DNA of 64,000 nucleotides from Streptomyces sp. NBC_01471 (GTDB taxonomy: Bacteria > Actinomycetota > Actinomycetes > Streptomycetales > Streptomycetaceae), in NCBI RefSeq assembly GCF_041438865.1, contig NZ_CP109450.1:5706501-5770500 (forward strand). Reading direction: 5' to 3'. Below the pieces are notes generated by a model that saw only the letters and a program-made list of their open reading frames with translations, did no database searches and was not told where the DNA came from. Below, one piece after another: positions 7,487 through 15,550 of the stretch. A program made the translations under genes and the position numbers. Position 1 is the first letter of the stretch. The number at the start of each line of letters is the position of its first letter.

Positions 7487-10063
7487 TCAGTGGCTCAGGT
7501 CCAGGTCGAGGTCGTGCCCGCCCTTGCGGTCCACCAGCAGCGAAAGGGCGCTGGGCGCGTATCCGCTGGCCACCACCGTGTAGTCGCCGGTGTCCAGGTC
7601 GTTGAAGGTGTACACACCGTCCGCGCCCGTGATGGTCGACCCGACGGTGTTACCGGCGGCGTCGAGCAGCGTGACCCGGGCGTCGTCCAGTGGCTCGCCG
7701 GCGCTGTTGCGGACGGTGCCGTGCACCCGCGCACCGGGTTCGAGCCGGACCTCGTAGCGGTTGGCCGAGCCGCTGACGACCTCCACCGGCACGGCCGTCG
7801 GCCGGTGCCCGCCGGAGCTCACCGCGAGGGTGTAGTTGCCGGGCACCAGGTCGCCGAAGCCGAAGTCGCCGGCGCCGTCGCTGGTACCGGAGGCGACGAC
7901 GTCACCGCGCACGTCGGTGGCGATGACGAGGGCGCCCGCGAGCGGACGGTCGCCGGGGGCCGCCAGGACCGTCCCGGCGAGCCCCGCGGCACCGCTGAGA
8001 ATCAGGTCGAAGTCGACAGGTCCGTCACCGACCGTCACCGTCGTCGCCTGCGGCTGCCGCGCGCCACCGGAGCCGATCAGGACGTACGTCCCGTCGGCGG
8101 GTGCCGCGACGAAGTACCGCCCGTCGTGCCCCGTCGTCGTACGGCCGAGCTGTCGCCCGCCCAGGTCGATCAGGGTGACCACGGCCTGCGGTACGGGGGA
8201 GCCGTCGGCGTCGCGGATGTATCCCCTGACGCCGGTGCCCGAGGCGTCCACCACGGCGGTTTCGGCTGTCTCGACCGGGTCGGGCTGGGGTGCCGCGTGG
8301 CGTCCCGGGGCGGGGACGGTGGCGGTGGCCGGTTCGGGGGCGGAGGCCTCGGCCGCGGCACTCGCCACGCCGCCCTCCTCGGCGGCGCGGGCCTGCAGGC
8401 CCGACACGTTGCGCAGCGGAACCTCCTTGGTCCACAGGACAATCAGGAAGCCGAGCGCGACGACACCCGCGGCGATCAGGAACACCAGGTGCATGGAGTC
8501 GGCGAAGCCCTGCTTGAAGGGCTCTGCCAGGCGCGGGTCGAGCTGCTGGATGAACGAGGAGTCGCTCAGCACGCTGGCCCCGCCGCCGCCCGCGCCGGGG
8601 TTCTTGACCATGTCGAGCACCGGCTTGTTGGCCGGGTTCGAGAGCACACTCGGATCGTGGAGCGCGGCCTGGAACTGCGGGGTCCGCGCGGCCGACTTGA
8701 ACGCCGAGCCGATCTTGTCCCCGACATTGCTGAACAGCACCGACAGGAAGATCGCGGTACCGGCGGTGGCGCCCATCTGACGGAAGAACGTGGACGACGC
8801 GGTCGCCACACCCATGTCCTGCGGCGGCACCGCGTTCTGCACCGCGAGGACCAGCGTCTGCATACAGCCGCCGAGGCCGAGGCCGAAGACGAGCATGAAG
8901 ACCATGGACTCCCACAGGGGGGTGTCCCACTGGACCTTGAAGTGGAAGAGCAGCAGCGCCACGACCATCAGGAAGGTGCCGATGATCGGGAAGATCTTGT
9001 AGCGACCGGTCTTGGCGGTGAGCTGACCGGCCACGACCGAGGCGATGATCATGCCGAGCATCAGCGGCAGCATTTCGAGACCGGACCGGGTGGGGCTGGC
9101 GCCCTTCACGATCTGGAGGTACTGCGGGATCATCAGCATCCCGCCGAACATGCCCGCACCGATGAGCACGGACAGCAGGCTGGTCTTGCTGAAGATCGCG
9201 TTGCGGAACAGCCGCATCGGGATCAGCGCGTCGTCGCCCATCCGGCGCTCCACGAAGATCCAGGCGATGATGCCCACGACCCCGATGACGTAGCAGATCA
9301 GCGAGTTCGTCGAACCCCAGCCCCACTCACGGCCCTGCTCGGCGACGAGCAGCAGCGGCACCACGCCGACGGCGATGGTGACCGCGCCCCACCAGTCGAT
9401 ACGGCGGTTGCGGCGGACGTGCGGGATGTTGAGGACCTTGGCGACGACGAACAGCGCGATGATGCCGATCGGGACGTTCACCAGGAACACCCAGCGCCAG
9501 CCGGTGACGCCCAGGATGCTGTCCTGCCCCGCCAGGAAGCCGCCGATCAGCGGTCCGGCGACACTGGAGGTGGCGAAGGTGGCCAGCATGTAGCCCTGGT
9601 AGCGGGCACGCTCGCGCGGCGGCACGATGTCGCCGATGATCGCCAGGGCCAGCGACATCAGACCGCCCGCGCCGATGCCCTGAAGGGCACGGAAGGACGC
9701 GAGCTCCGTCATCGAGGTCGAGAAGGTGCACAGCACCGAGCCGACGATGAAGACGCTGATCGCGGTCAGGAAGTAGGGCTTGCGTCCATGCAGGTCGGAC
9801 AGCTTGCCGTACAGCGGTGTGGCGATCGTCGAAGTGATCAGATAAGCCGTCGTCGCCCACGCCTGCTGACTCAGGCCGTGCAGGTCGTCCGCGATGGTGC
9901 GGATCGAGGTGGAGACGATCGTCTGGTCGAGCGCGGCCAGGAACATGCCCAGCATGAGGCCGCTCAGGATGGTCAGGATCTGCCGGTGGCTCAGGCCGCC
10001 CGGGTTGGTGGGTATTGCTTTGGTCTCGGTGTCTCCGCGTGGCGCGGACACGGCCTCACTCAT
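7487..10063 (-). CDS. DHA2-type MFS drug exporter fused to three carboxypeptidase-regulatory-like domains
   Basis: The 858-residue protein has two parts. Residues about 25-540 are a 14-helix EmrB/QacA-type exporter with the LDQTIVSTSIRTIA motif in helix 1 and the DLHGRKPY loop after helix 2. After the last helix and an Ala/Pro-rich linker come three tandem beta-sandwich domains (about 615-690, 695-765, 770-840), each with the G-x-V/I-x-D/N-x-x-G-x-P-x-x-x-A-x-V pattern and a GDYTV or GNYTL end. With 14 helices they should lie in the cytoplasm. The ATG at 10063 is chosen because it overlaps the end of the MarR gene (ATGAGTGA) and has an AGGGAG site. The genes form a coupled regulator-exporter operon. 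Confidence 0.93.
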   Translation of the reverse strand: MSEAVSAPRGDTETKAIPTNPGGLSHRQILTILSGLMLGMFLAALDQTIVSTSIRTIADDLHGLSQQAWATTAYLITSTIATPLYGKLSDLHGRKPYFLTAISVFIVGSVLCTFSTSMTELASFRALQGIGAGGLMSLALAIIGDIVPPRERARYQGYMLATFATSSVAGPLIGGFLAGQDSILGVTGWRWVFLVNVPIGIIALFVVAKVLNIPHVRRNRRIDWWGAVTIAVGVVPLLLVAEQGREWGWGSTNSLICYVIGVVGIIAWIFVERRMGDDALIPMRLFRNAIFSKTSLLSVLIGAGMFGGMLMIPQYLQIVKGASPTRSGLEMLPLMLGMIIASVVAGQLTAKTGRYKIFPIIGTFLMVVALLLFHFKVQWDTPLWESMVFMLVFGLGLGGCMQTLVLAVQNAVPPQDMGVATASSTFFRQMGATAGTAIFLSVLFSNVGDKIGSAFKSAARTPQFQAALHDPSVLSNPANKPVLDMVKNPGAGGGGASVLSDSSFIQQLDPRLAEPFKQGFADSMHLVFLIAAGVVALGFLIVLWTKEVPLRNVSGLQARAAEEGGVASAAAEASAPEPATATVPAPGRHAAPQPDPVETAETAVVDASGTGVRGYIRDADGSPVPQAVVTLIDLGGRQLGRTTTGHDGRYFVAAPADGTYVLIGSGGARQPQATTVTVGDGPVDFDLILSGAAGLAGTVLAAPGDRPLAGALVIATDVRGDVVASGTSDGAGDFGFGDLVPGNYTLAVSSGGHRPTAVPVEVVSGSANRYEVRLEPGARVHGTVRNSAGEPLDDARVTLLDAAGNTVGSTITGADGVYTFNDLDTGDYTVVASGYAPSALSLLVDRKGGHDLDLDLSH

Positions 10064-10610
10064 GCTTGCTTGCTCCCTGCTTCGCCGCCGCTTCGGTTTG
10101 GTGTCCCGAGCAGTGACGTGCGTGTTCATGCTCTGCCAGGTCGTCGTTGAGGCGTGCCATCAGCCGGATGAGCTGGTACCGGTCCTCCGGTGGCCATGGC
10201 CTGAGGAGTTCCGCCAGCTCCGCGTCGCGCTGCCGCCGGTACGCCTCGAAAGCCGCTTTCCCGGCCTCGGTCGCGTGCAGCAAGGCACCGCGCCGGTCCT
10301 CCGGGTCCGGGCGCCGCGCGATCAGACCGCGCTCCACCATCGACCGCACCTGACGACTGACGGTCGACAGGTCCAGGAAGGTGTCCGTGGCCAGGTCGGT
10401 GGCCCGCTGTTCACCGTCGAGCACCAGTCGGGCCAGGAGCACTCGCTCACCGGCGCCCTGCTCGAACTTGGCCCGGCGCCTGCGGGCGGTGAGCAGCCGC
10501 GAGAACCGTACGATCTGGCTCCCGAGTCCGGCTGCGGCCTCCTCGGCACTGGCGTCTCCGGTGACTGGAATCGCCTCTGCTGGGCGGTCATGGACCGTCC
10601 CCTTGTCCAT
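10056..10610 (-). CDS. MarR-family repressor of the coupled exporter
   Basis: The 184-residue protein is a winged-helix MarR regulator: ATDLATDTFLDLSTVSRQVRSMVERGLIARRPDPEDRRGALLHATEAG is the recognition helix and wing. The start is set at the ATG at 10610 because GGAGGCGGGAGG lies directly upstream; an ATG 15 bases earlier has no such site. Its stop overlaps the start of the exporter gene, so both are co-translated. Family knowledge suggests that it represses its own operon and is released by the exported compound. A palindrome 25 bases upstream is a candidate operator. Confidence 0.9.
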   Translation of the reverse strand: MDKGTVHDRPAEAIPVTGDASAEEAAAGLGSQIVRFSRLLTARRRRAKFEQGAGERVLLARLVLDGEQRATDLATDTFLDLSTVSRQVRSMVERGLIARRPDPEDRRGALLHATEAGKAAFEAYRRQRDAELAELLRPWPPEDRYQLIRLMARLNDDLAEHEHARHCSGHQTEAAAKQGASKHE

Positions 10611-10634
10611 GCCTCCCGCCTCCATTTTTTATTG

Positions 10635-10651
10635 TTGCTTGTATAGAGCAA
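10635..10651. promoter_or_regulatory. candidate MarR operator
   Basis: TTGCT-TGTATAG-AGCAA is an inverted repeat in the AT-rich leader 25 bases upstream of the MarR start, the only AT-rich stretch nearby. Size and position fit autoregulation by the MarR protein; this is inference from symmetry. Confidence 0.45.
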
Positions 10652-10789
10652 GTTATAGTACCGGTTCTGGACCGGTGCTGGGAACACGGCCTCCCCCGCG
10701 TCTGCGGGCGCTCGCCCCGCCGGCCGCTCATCGCTCCGGCCCGCGGCGAGCCCCGCCCCGCCGGGTCCGCGGCAATCGGGCAGGTCGGA

Positions 10790-10820
10790 GGCCGTGGCGG
10801 CGCGGAAGGACGCCACGGCC
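10790..10820. terminator. terminator after the PP2C phosphatase gene
   Basis: GGCCGTGGCG and CGCCACGGCC form a perfect 10-bp stem about 30 bases past the stop of the leftward phosphatase gene. A second small palindrome, AGCCCGGCCGGGCT, overlaps that stop codon. Confidence 0.6.
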
Positions 10821-10851
10821 TTGGCGGAGAGCTCCTTTGAGCCCGGCCGGG

Positions 10852-12042
10852 CTACCGGTCCCGGCCGTGCCAGTCGAGGCAGACGACCATGGCGTCGTCC
10901 TCGGACTTGGCGGGGCCGCGGTGTCCCGAGACCTCCTGGAGGATGGCGCGGGGGACCTGTGAGGGCGGCAGCAGGCGGGTGTTCATGGCGGCTCGGGCCA
11001 GTGCCCTCTCGATGTACCGCTCGCCCTGTGGCGACGCGACGTCGTAGACACCGTCACTGACGAACAACAGCCGGTCGCCGGGGAGGGCCTGCAGGTGCTG
11101 CACCGTGTAGACGGTGTCCTCGAACATGCCCAGCGGCAGCTGTGGTTCGAGCGCCATGTGCTCGGTGACGCCGTTGCGCATCCGCCAGATCTTCGGCGAC
11201 CCCGCGTCGACGATCTCCACCAGGCCGGTGGGGAGCTCGAAGTGCAGGAGGAGCGTGGACAGATGGACACGGCCACCGTGCTGCCCGTAGACGGCCTGGT
11301 CGGCGAGGCCCGCCTGTCCGGCCAGGCCGAGGCCGGCGCGGCGGGCGTTGCGCAGGGCGTTGACGGCCAGGTTCGTGAGCAGGGCCGCTTCGATGCCCTC
11401 GCCCATGCCGTTGGTGACGGTCAGCGTGAGGTGGTCGCCCGATGCCGACCAGTCGAAGTTGTCGCCGTGGATCGCGTACGCGGGCTCCAGCTGGGCGCCG
11501 AGATCGTACTCGGGGCGTGAGCAGGAGCGGCCGGGCAGGAGCTGCCACTGCATCTCCGCGGCGAGGGTGAGCCGGTCCGCCCGGCGGGCCTGGAGGTAGA
11601 GGTCGGTGTCGCGTTCGGCGACCACGATCTCGTGGCCGAGTACCTCCGCGATGCTGCCGAGTTCGCGCAGTACGTCCGGGGTCCCGGCTCCCGCGGGCAG
11701 GGTGACGGACAGCACACCCAGGCGGTCGCCGCGTACGGAGACGGGCAGGTGCGCCGTGACCACGGGCGGGCAGTCGCTCGACCTGACGTATGGCTCCTGG
11801 GCGCCGAAGGCCCTGCCGGGGCCGGTGTTGTGGACAGAGACCGGTTCCTCGGTGTAGGGGAGCGCGGAGACCGGTTGGAGTATGGTCATGGCGTAGTCGG
11901 CCATCAGCAGATCGACGGTGGTGGCCGCGTAGTGCTTCATCAGCGCGTGGCGTACCGCGTCGAGGAGTTCGTGGGGGGCCGCAGTGCGCAGTGCGCGCTC
12001 TGCAGCCGAAAATCTGTCCACCGTATGCGACTGCTTTCTCAT
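10852..12042 (-). CDS. PP2C-type (SpoIIE/RsbU-like) serine phosphatase
   Basis: The 396-residue protein has an N-terminal GAF-like sensor region (residues about 10-150) and a C-terminal PP2C domain. The phosphatase half shows the DNFDWSASGDHLTLTVTNGMGEG block, where the Asp and Gly residues bind metal, and LLFVSDGVYDV near residue 330. SpoIIE-type phosphatases dephosphorylate anti-sigma-factor antagonists and so activate alternative sigma factors. In the first block the usual GGDWYD is replaced by GDNFDWSASGD, a variant also seen in Streptomyces paralogues. The ATG at 12042 starts the conserved region but has no clear ribosome site. It is divergent from a MarR gene and 0.8 kb from the stressosome operon. 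Confidence 0.85.
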   Translation of the reverse strand: MRKQSHTVDRFSAAERALRTAAPHELLDAVRHALMKHYAATTVDLLMADYAMTILQPVSALPYTEEPVSVHNTGPGRAFGAQEPYVRSSDCPPVVTAHLPVSVRGDRLGVLSVTLPAGAGTPDVLRELGSIAEVLGHEIVVAERDTDLYLQARRADRLTLAAEMQWQLLPGRSCSRPEYDLGAQLEPAYAIHGDNFDWSASGDHLTLTVTNGMGEGIEAALLTNLAVNALRNARRAGLGLAGQAGLADQAVYGQHGGRVHLSTLLLHFELPTGLVEIVDAGSPKIWRMRNGVTEHMALEPQLPLGMFEDTVYTVQHLQALPGDRLLFVSDGVYDVASPQGERYIERALARAAMNTRLLPPSQVPRAILQEVSGHRGPAKSEDDAMVVCLDWHGRDR

Positions 12043-12111
12043 AGGGCGTGTCCAGGGCGCTGGACGCCGTCCGGGTTCCGGAGCTGCGAGTTCGAATGGG
12101 AGTGTCACAGT

Positions 12112-12645
12112 ATGGCCGTTGATCCCCCGGGCTCTCCCGCGCAGTCCCAGCATGCTGCTGCGGTGGCCGGCCAGGTGATCGAGCTGCTGGAAGTCCTGTG
12201 GGAACGCGGCCGCGACGCGGTCTCCTCCGCTCCGGTGTCCTCCTCACAGCTGAGGGTCATGTACAGCCTGGAGCGCGATGAGGGCATGAACCTCCGTACG
12301 CTCGGCGAGATGCTGGGGGCGACGCCGTCCTCGGTGAGCCGTCTCTGCGACCGGCTGCAGGCGCTCGGATATGTCCGGCGCGGGTCCAACCCGGCCAGCC
12401 GCAGGGAGGTCGAGCTCAGGCTCACGGGCCACGGCTCCGCCTATCTCCACGGTCTGCGGGCCCGCCGCGAGGAGGCGCTGCACGCCGCAGTGTCCAAGAT
12501 GGAGCCCGCGGCGCGCGAAGCCCTGCTGTACGGTCTCACCGGTTTCCGGGCCGCGGTCGGGACGGGGCTGCGGGCCCCGGCCGAGGCGACCGGGCTGCCG
12601 CCGCAGTCCGAGCCGGCCGTGTGGGACACCTCACGCTCGGCCTGA
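12112..12645 (+). CDS. MarR-family regulator
   Basis: The 177-residue protein has a winged-helix core: LRTLGEMLGATPSSVSRLCDRLQALGYVRRGSNPASRREVELRLTGHG. A GGGAG about 9 bases upstream supports the ATG at 12112. It is divergent from the PP2C phosphatase gene, sharing a 69-base intergenic region, and immediately precedes the stressosome operon in the same direction with a 167-base gap. Control of the phosphatase, of its own gene, or of the downstream operon are all possible; the sequence does not decide. The ligand is unknown. Confidence 0.88.
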   Translation: MAVDPPGSPAQSQHAAAVAGQVIELLEVLWERGRDAVSSAPVSSSQLRVMYSLERDEGMNLRTLGEMLGATPSSVSRLCDRLQALGYVRRGSNPASRREVELRLTGHGSAYLHGLRARREEALHAAVSKMEPAAREALLYGLTGFRAAVGTGLRAPAEATGLPPQSEPAVWDTSRSA

Positions 12646-12702
12646 CCCCGCTGGTGGTGAAGGTGGGCTGGGCTCGGCAGGGTTGACAGGGATCGCTAAC
12701 AT

Positions 12703-12716
12703 TTGTCGAACGACAA
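12703..12716. promoter_or_regulatory. palindrome in the stressosome-operon promoter region
   Basis: TTGTCG-AA-CGACAA is a perfect inverted repeat 15 bases after a TTGACA box (12683-12688), about 100 bases before the first gene. It could be an operator overlapping the -10 region; the regulator is unknown. Confidence 0.4.
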
Positions 12717-12812
12717 CGATTGCCCCGGGCCCGATGGCAGCCAGTACTCCCACCGTACGGCCCGGCAGACCTGACCCGTCCGGGCCGGGTCCCGCGAGCG
12801 AAGGGTATCTGT

Positions 12813-13688
12813 GTGAGTATCGGCGAGAGCGCAGTGCGGCAGCATGTCAGCACCGCGTTGCAGGACCGCGGCGACAAGATCGCCGACCGCTGGGTCCAGT
12901 TGCAGCTGCGGCAGAGCGAAACCGGCGGTATCGGTGAAGCGGAGCTGCGGGAAGAAGCTGACGCCCTGGTGGTCGCTCTCGCGTCGGGCCTGGACAGCGG
13001 GCTGCCCGTGGACCGTGTCGTCGCCGCGCACCCCGAGCTGACCAGTGCGGTGACTGAGTTCTCGCTGCGCAGAGCCCGCGGCGGTGCCTCTCCCACGGCC
13101 ACGTCGCTGGCGGTGCTGGCGCTCAAGGAAGCGCTGCTGGAGTCCGTACAGGAGTCGGCAGGGGACAACGCGACGCTGTACGCGGCGGCTCTGCTGATCA
13201 ACCGGCTTCTGGACGCCGCGGGTGCGCTGTCGTTCGAGACGTACGTCGAGGGCCGGGAGGAGATCATCCGGCGGCAGAGCCGGCAGCTGCTGGAACTCTC
13301 CACCCCTGTCGTGCGCCTGTGGCAGCACGTGCTCGCCGTGCCGCTGATCGGGACGCTCGACACCGCCCGCACGCAGGTGATCATGGAGAACCTGCTGCAG
13401 GCGATCCAGGACCACGAGGCGCTCGTCGCCATCATCGACATCACCGCTGTCCCCACCGTGGACACCGCTGTCGCGCAGCATCTGATGCAGACCGTCAACG
13501 CGGTGCGTCTCATGGGCGCCGACTGCGTCATCAGCGGCATCCGTCCGCCCATCGCCATGACGATCGCGCAGCTCGGCATCGACCTGTCCACCATCATCAC
13601 CAGGGGGACGCTGTCCGACGCCCTGTCCGAGGCGATCCGGATCACCGGCAACGCGTCGCCGCAGAGCGAAGGGCAAGCGGTCCGATGA
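12813..13688 (+). CDS. RsbR-like stressosome sensor/scaffold protein
   Basis: The 291-residue protein has an N-terminal helical, globin-like RsbR sensor region (about 1-150), a linker helix and a C-terminal STAS domain. The STAS part DITAVPTVDTAVAQ and GIRPPIAMTIAQLG align with the Bacillus RsbRA region carrying its two phospho-threonines; Thr218 and Thr250 occupy these positions. RsbR with RsbS forms the stressosome core that holds the kinase RsbT. The GTG at 12813 is chosen because AAGGG lies 7 bases upstream; the longer frame adds a Pro/Arg-rich extension without a ribosome site. The stop overlaps the next start (ATGA), so this gene leads a translationally coupled operon. Confidence 0.9.
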   Translation: MSIGESAVRQHVSTALQDRGDKIADRWVQLQLRQSETGGIGEAELREEADALVVALASGLDSGLPVDRVVAAHPELTSAVTEFSLRRARGGASPTATSLAVLALKEALLESVQESAGDNATLYAAALLINRLLDAAGALSFETYVEGREEIIRRQSRQLLELSTPVVRLWQHVLAVPLIGTLDTARTQVIMENLLQAIQDHEALVAIIDITAVPTVDTAVAQHLMQTVNAVRLMGADCVISGIRPPIAMTIAQLGIDLSTIITRGTLSDALSEAIRITGNASPQSEGQAVR

Positions 13689-14092
13689 GTACCCCGACGG
13701 CAGGTGTGCCGATCCTGCGCCTGGGAGACGTGCTGGTCACCGGAGTGCTCGATGAGCTGGACGACAAGGCAGTCCGGCTCTTCGCCGACGAGCTGACCGC
13801 GCGGATCGCCGCGGACGAGGCCCGGGGTGTGCTCATCGACATCTCCCGGCTGGAGCTCATCGACTCCTTCGTCGCCCGCATGCTGACCGAACTGACCACC
13901 ATGGCGAGGCTGCTGGGCGCGCGGGTGATCGTGGCCGGCATGCGGCCTCCCGTCGCGATCACCCTGGTCGAACTGGGCCTGCAACTGGCCGGGGTGGAAA
14001 CTGCCCTCAACGCCGAACAGGGCATGGCATCGCTCGGCTGGCACCAGAACCCACAGCTCCCCGAAGGGGGGCCCCATGACACTTTCCGCTGA
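13685..14092 (+). CDS. rsbS: RsbS-like STAS stressosome scaffold
   Basis: The 135-residue protein is a single STAS domain. IDISRLELIDSF matches the RsbS phosphorylation motif, with Ser61 as the likely phosphoacceptor of RsbT, and VAGMRPPVAITLVELG closes the domain. It starts inside the stop of the RsbR gene (ATGA) and its end overlaps the RsbT start by 17 bases. RsbS and RsbR co-assemble; phosphorylation of RsbS releases RsbT. The Gln/Pro-rich C-terminal tail is longer than usual for the family. Confidence 0.9.
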   Translation: MSTPTAGVPILRLGDVLVTGVLDELDDKAVRLFADELTARIAADEARGVLIDISRLELIDSFVARMLTELTTMARLLGARVIVAGMRPPVAITLVELGLQLAGVETALNAEQGMASLGWHQNPQLPEGGPHDTFR

Positions 14093-14540
14093 ACACGCCG
14101 GCGCCCCGGCGACCCGTCACCGCCCTGCGGACGACGCGGGCGGACCGTCCACGTTCCCGGTACGCACGGAGGAGGACCTGCTGGCGACCCGCCACGCCGT
14201 ACGCGCCGCCACCCTGGCCGCCGGATTCGGCATCGTCGACCAGACGCGGGTGGTCACGGCCGCCAGTGAACTGGCCCGCAACGCCTACATCCACGGCGGT
14301 GGCGGCTCACTCACCGTCGAGCACGTCCACCAGTCCCGCCGCCGCGGTCTGCGGCTGGTCATCAGGGACAACGGTCCCGGTATCGCGGACCTGCAGCGCG
14401 CGCTCACCGACGGCTACACGACGGGCGCGGGACTGGGGCACGGCCTGGGAGGTGCGCGGCGGCTGATGCACGAGTTCGACGTCCACACCGATCCGGGCGG
14501 GGGAACCACGGTGACGGCGACCCGATGGATGGCTCCGTGA
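14076..14540 (+). CDS. rsbT: RsbT-like anti-sigma serine/threonine kinase
   Basis: The 154-residue protein is a GHKL-type ATPase. The N-box is ASELARNAYIHGGG, the G1 box is RDNGPGI, and the G2 region is GAGLGHGLGGARRLM. RsbT phosphorylates the STAS proteins RsbR and RsbS and, when free, activates an RsbU phosphatase. An N-terminal extension of about 25 residues precedes the conserved start. Both ends overlap neighbours in the operon, indicating stoichiometric production. All ATP-binding residues look intact. Confidence 0.92.
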   Translation: MTLSAEHAGAPATRHRPADDAGGPSTFPVRTEEDLLATRHAVRAATLAAGFGIVDQTRVVTAASELARNAYIHGGGGSLTVEHVHQSRRRGLRLVIRDNGPGIADLQRALTDGYTTGAGLGHGLGGARRLMHEFDVHTDPGGGTTVTATRWMAP

Positions 14541-15550
14541 CGGGGTCACCCGCGGTGCCGACGGCGCAGATCCGGATCGATCACTACAGCGCCGTCGACC
14601 TCGCCGCCGCGGCAGCCCGCACGCTCGCCCGGACGTGCCGGATGTCCGGAGCCCTGCCGGAGCAGGCCGCGGTCCTCGCATCCGAGCTCGCCAGCAACCT
14701 CGACAAGCACGCGAGCGACGGCACGCTCTACCTCCAGCCGCTGCTGCTCGGCGGCGGCCTGGAAATCCTGGCTGCCGACTGCGGGCCCGGCATGGCCGAC
14801 CTCCGGCAGGCCCTCACGGACGGCTACACCACGACGGCCACGCTGGGCGCGGGACTCGGGGCGGTCAGCCGCATCGCGACGGACTTCACCATCCGTACCC
14901 AGGTCGACACCGGCACGCTGGCCTGCGCCCGGCTCTCCGCACCCGGCGGTGCGGACGTACGCCAGGACATCGGCTCGCTCTGCCTGCCCGTCGAGACCGA
15001 AAAGGACTGCGGCGACGCCTGCGCCGCCGCCGACACGGCGGACGCCCGTACGGTCGTCGTCGTCGACGGCCTCGGCCACGGCTCCCCGGCGGCCGAGGCC
15101 GCGCAGACAGCCCTGCGGGTCTTCCAGCGGGCGCCGGACCGCCCGCTGCCCGACACCCTCACCGCCATGCACCGTGCCCTGCGCCACACCCGGGGCGCGG
15201 CCGTCGGCATGCTGCGCCTGCGGTCCGGGCACGCCGAGTACTGCGGTATCGGCAACGTCCGCGCCTCGGTCCTGTCCCAGGACACCGTCCACCACCGGCT
15301 GAGCGGCCAGCCGGGCGTCGTCGGCCTCACCCTGCCCACCCCCCGGACACACCGCATCGCCCTGGAGCCGGGCGCCGTGCTCGTACTCCACTCCGACGGC
15401 ATCGACGAGCGCTGGACACACGCCCCGTCCCGCTTCCTGCTGCGCCTTCCACCTGCCCTGCTGGCCGTGGCCCTGGCCCACAACCACCGGCGCATCCGCG
15501 ACGACGCGGGCGTCGTCGTCGCCAGAGCCCCTGGACACCCCCATGCCTGA
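14525..15550 (+). CDS. GHKL ATPase fused to RsbX/SpoIIE-like PP2C phosphatase
   Basis: This 341-residue protein joins two opposing activities. Residues about 15-140 are an RsbT-like GHKL domain with the N-box ASELASNLDKHA, G1 box DCGPGM and G2 GAGLGAVSRI. Residues about 150-335 are a short PP2C domain with VVVDGLGHG, CGIGNVRASV and VLHSDGIDE, resembling RsbX, which dephosphorylates RsbS and RsbR to reset the stressosome. One chain thus carries a potential kinase and a potential phosphatase for the same STAS substrates. The start overlaps rsbT by 16 bases. Whether both halves are active cannot be judged from sequence. Confidence 0.88.
   Translation: MDGSVTGSPAVPTAQIRIDHYSAVDLAAAAARTLARTCRMSGALPEQAAVLASELASNLDKHASDGTLYLQPLLLGGGLEILAADCGPGMADLRQALTDGYTTTATLGAGLGAVSRIATDFTIRTQVDTGTLACARLSAPGGADVRQDIGSLCLPVETEKDCGDACAAADTADARTVVVVDGLGHGSPAAEAAQTALRVFQRAPDRPLPDTLTAMHRALRHTRGAAVGMLRLRSGHAEYCGIGNVRASVLSQDTVHHRLSGQPGVVGLTLPTPRTHRIALEPGAVLVLHSDGIDERWTHAPSRFLLRLPPALLAVALAHNHRRIRDDAGVVVARAPGHPHA

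Noticed and set aside
7295..10150. Long rightward frame opposite the MFS exporter
   Set aside because: It mirrors the real exporter frame; the translation is His/Gly/Asp-rich without domains, a usual effect of high GC.
12720..12812. Earlier start for the RsbR-like gene
   Set aside because: The added residues are Pro/Arg-rich and lack a ribosome site; the GTG at 12813 has AAGGG upstream and begins the conserved region.
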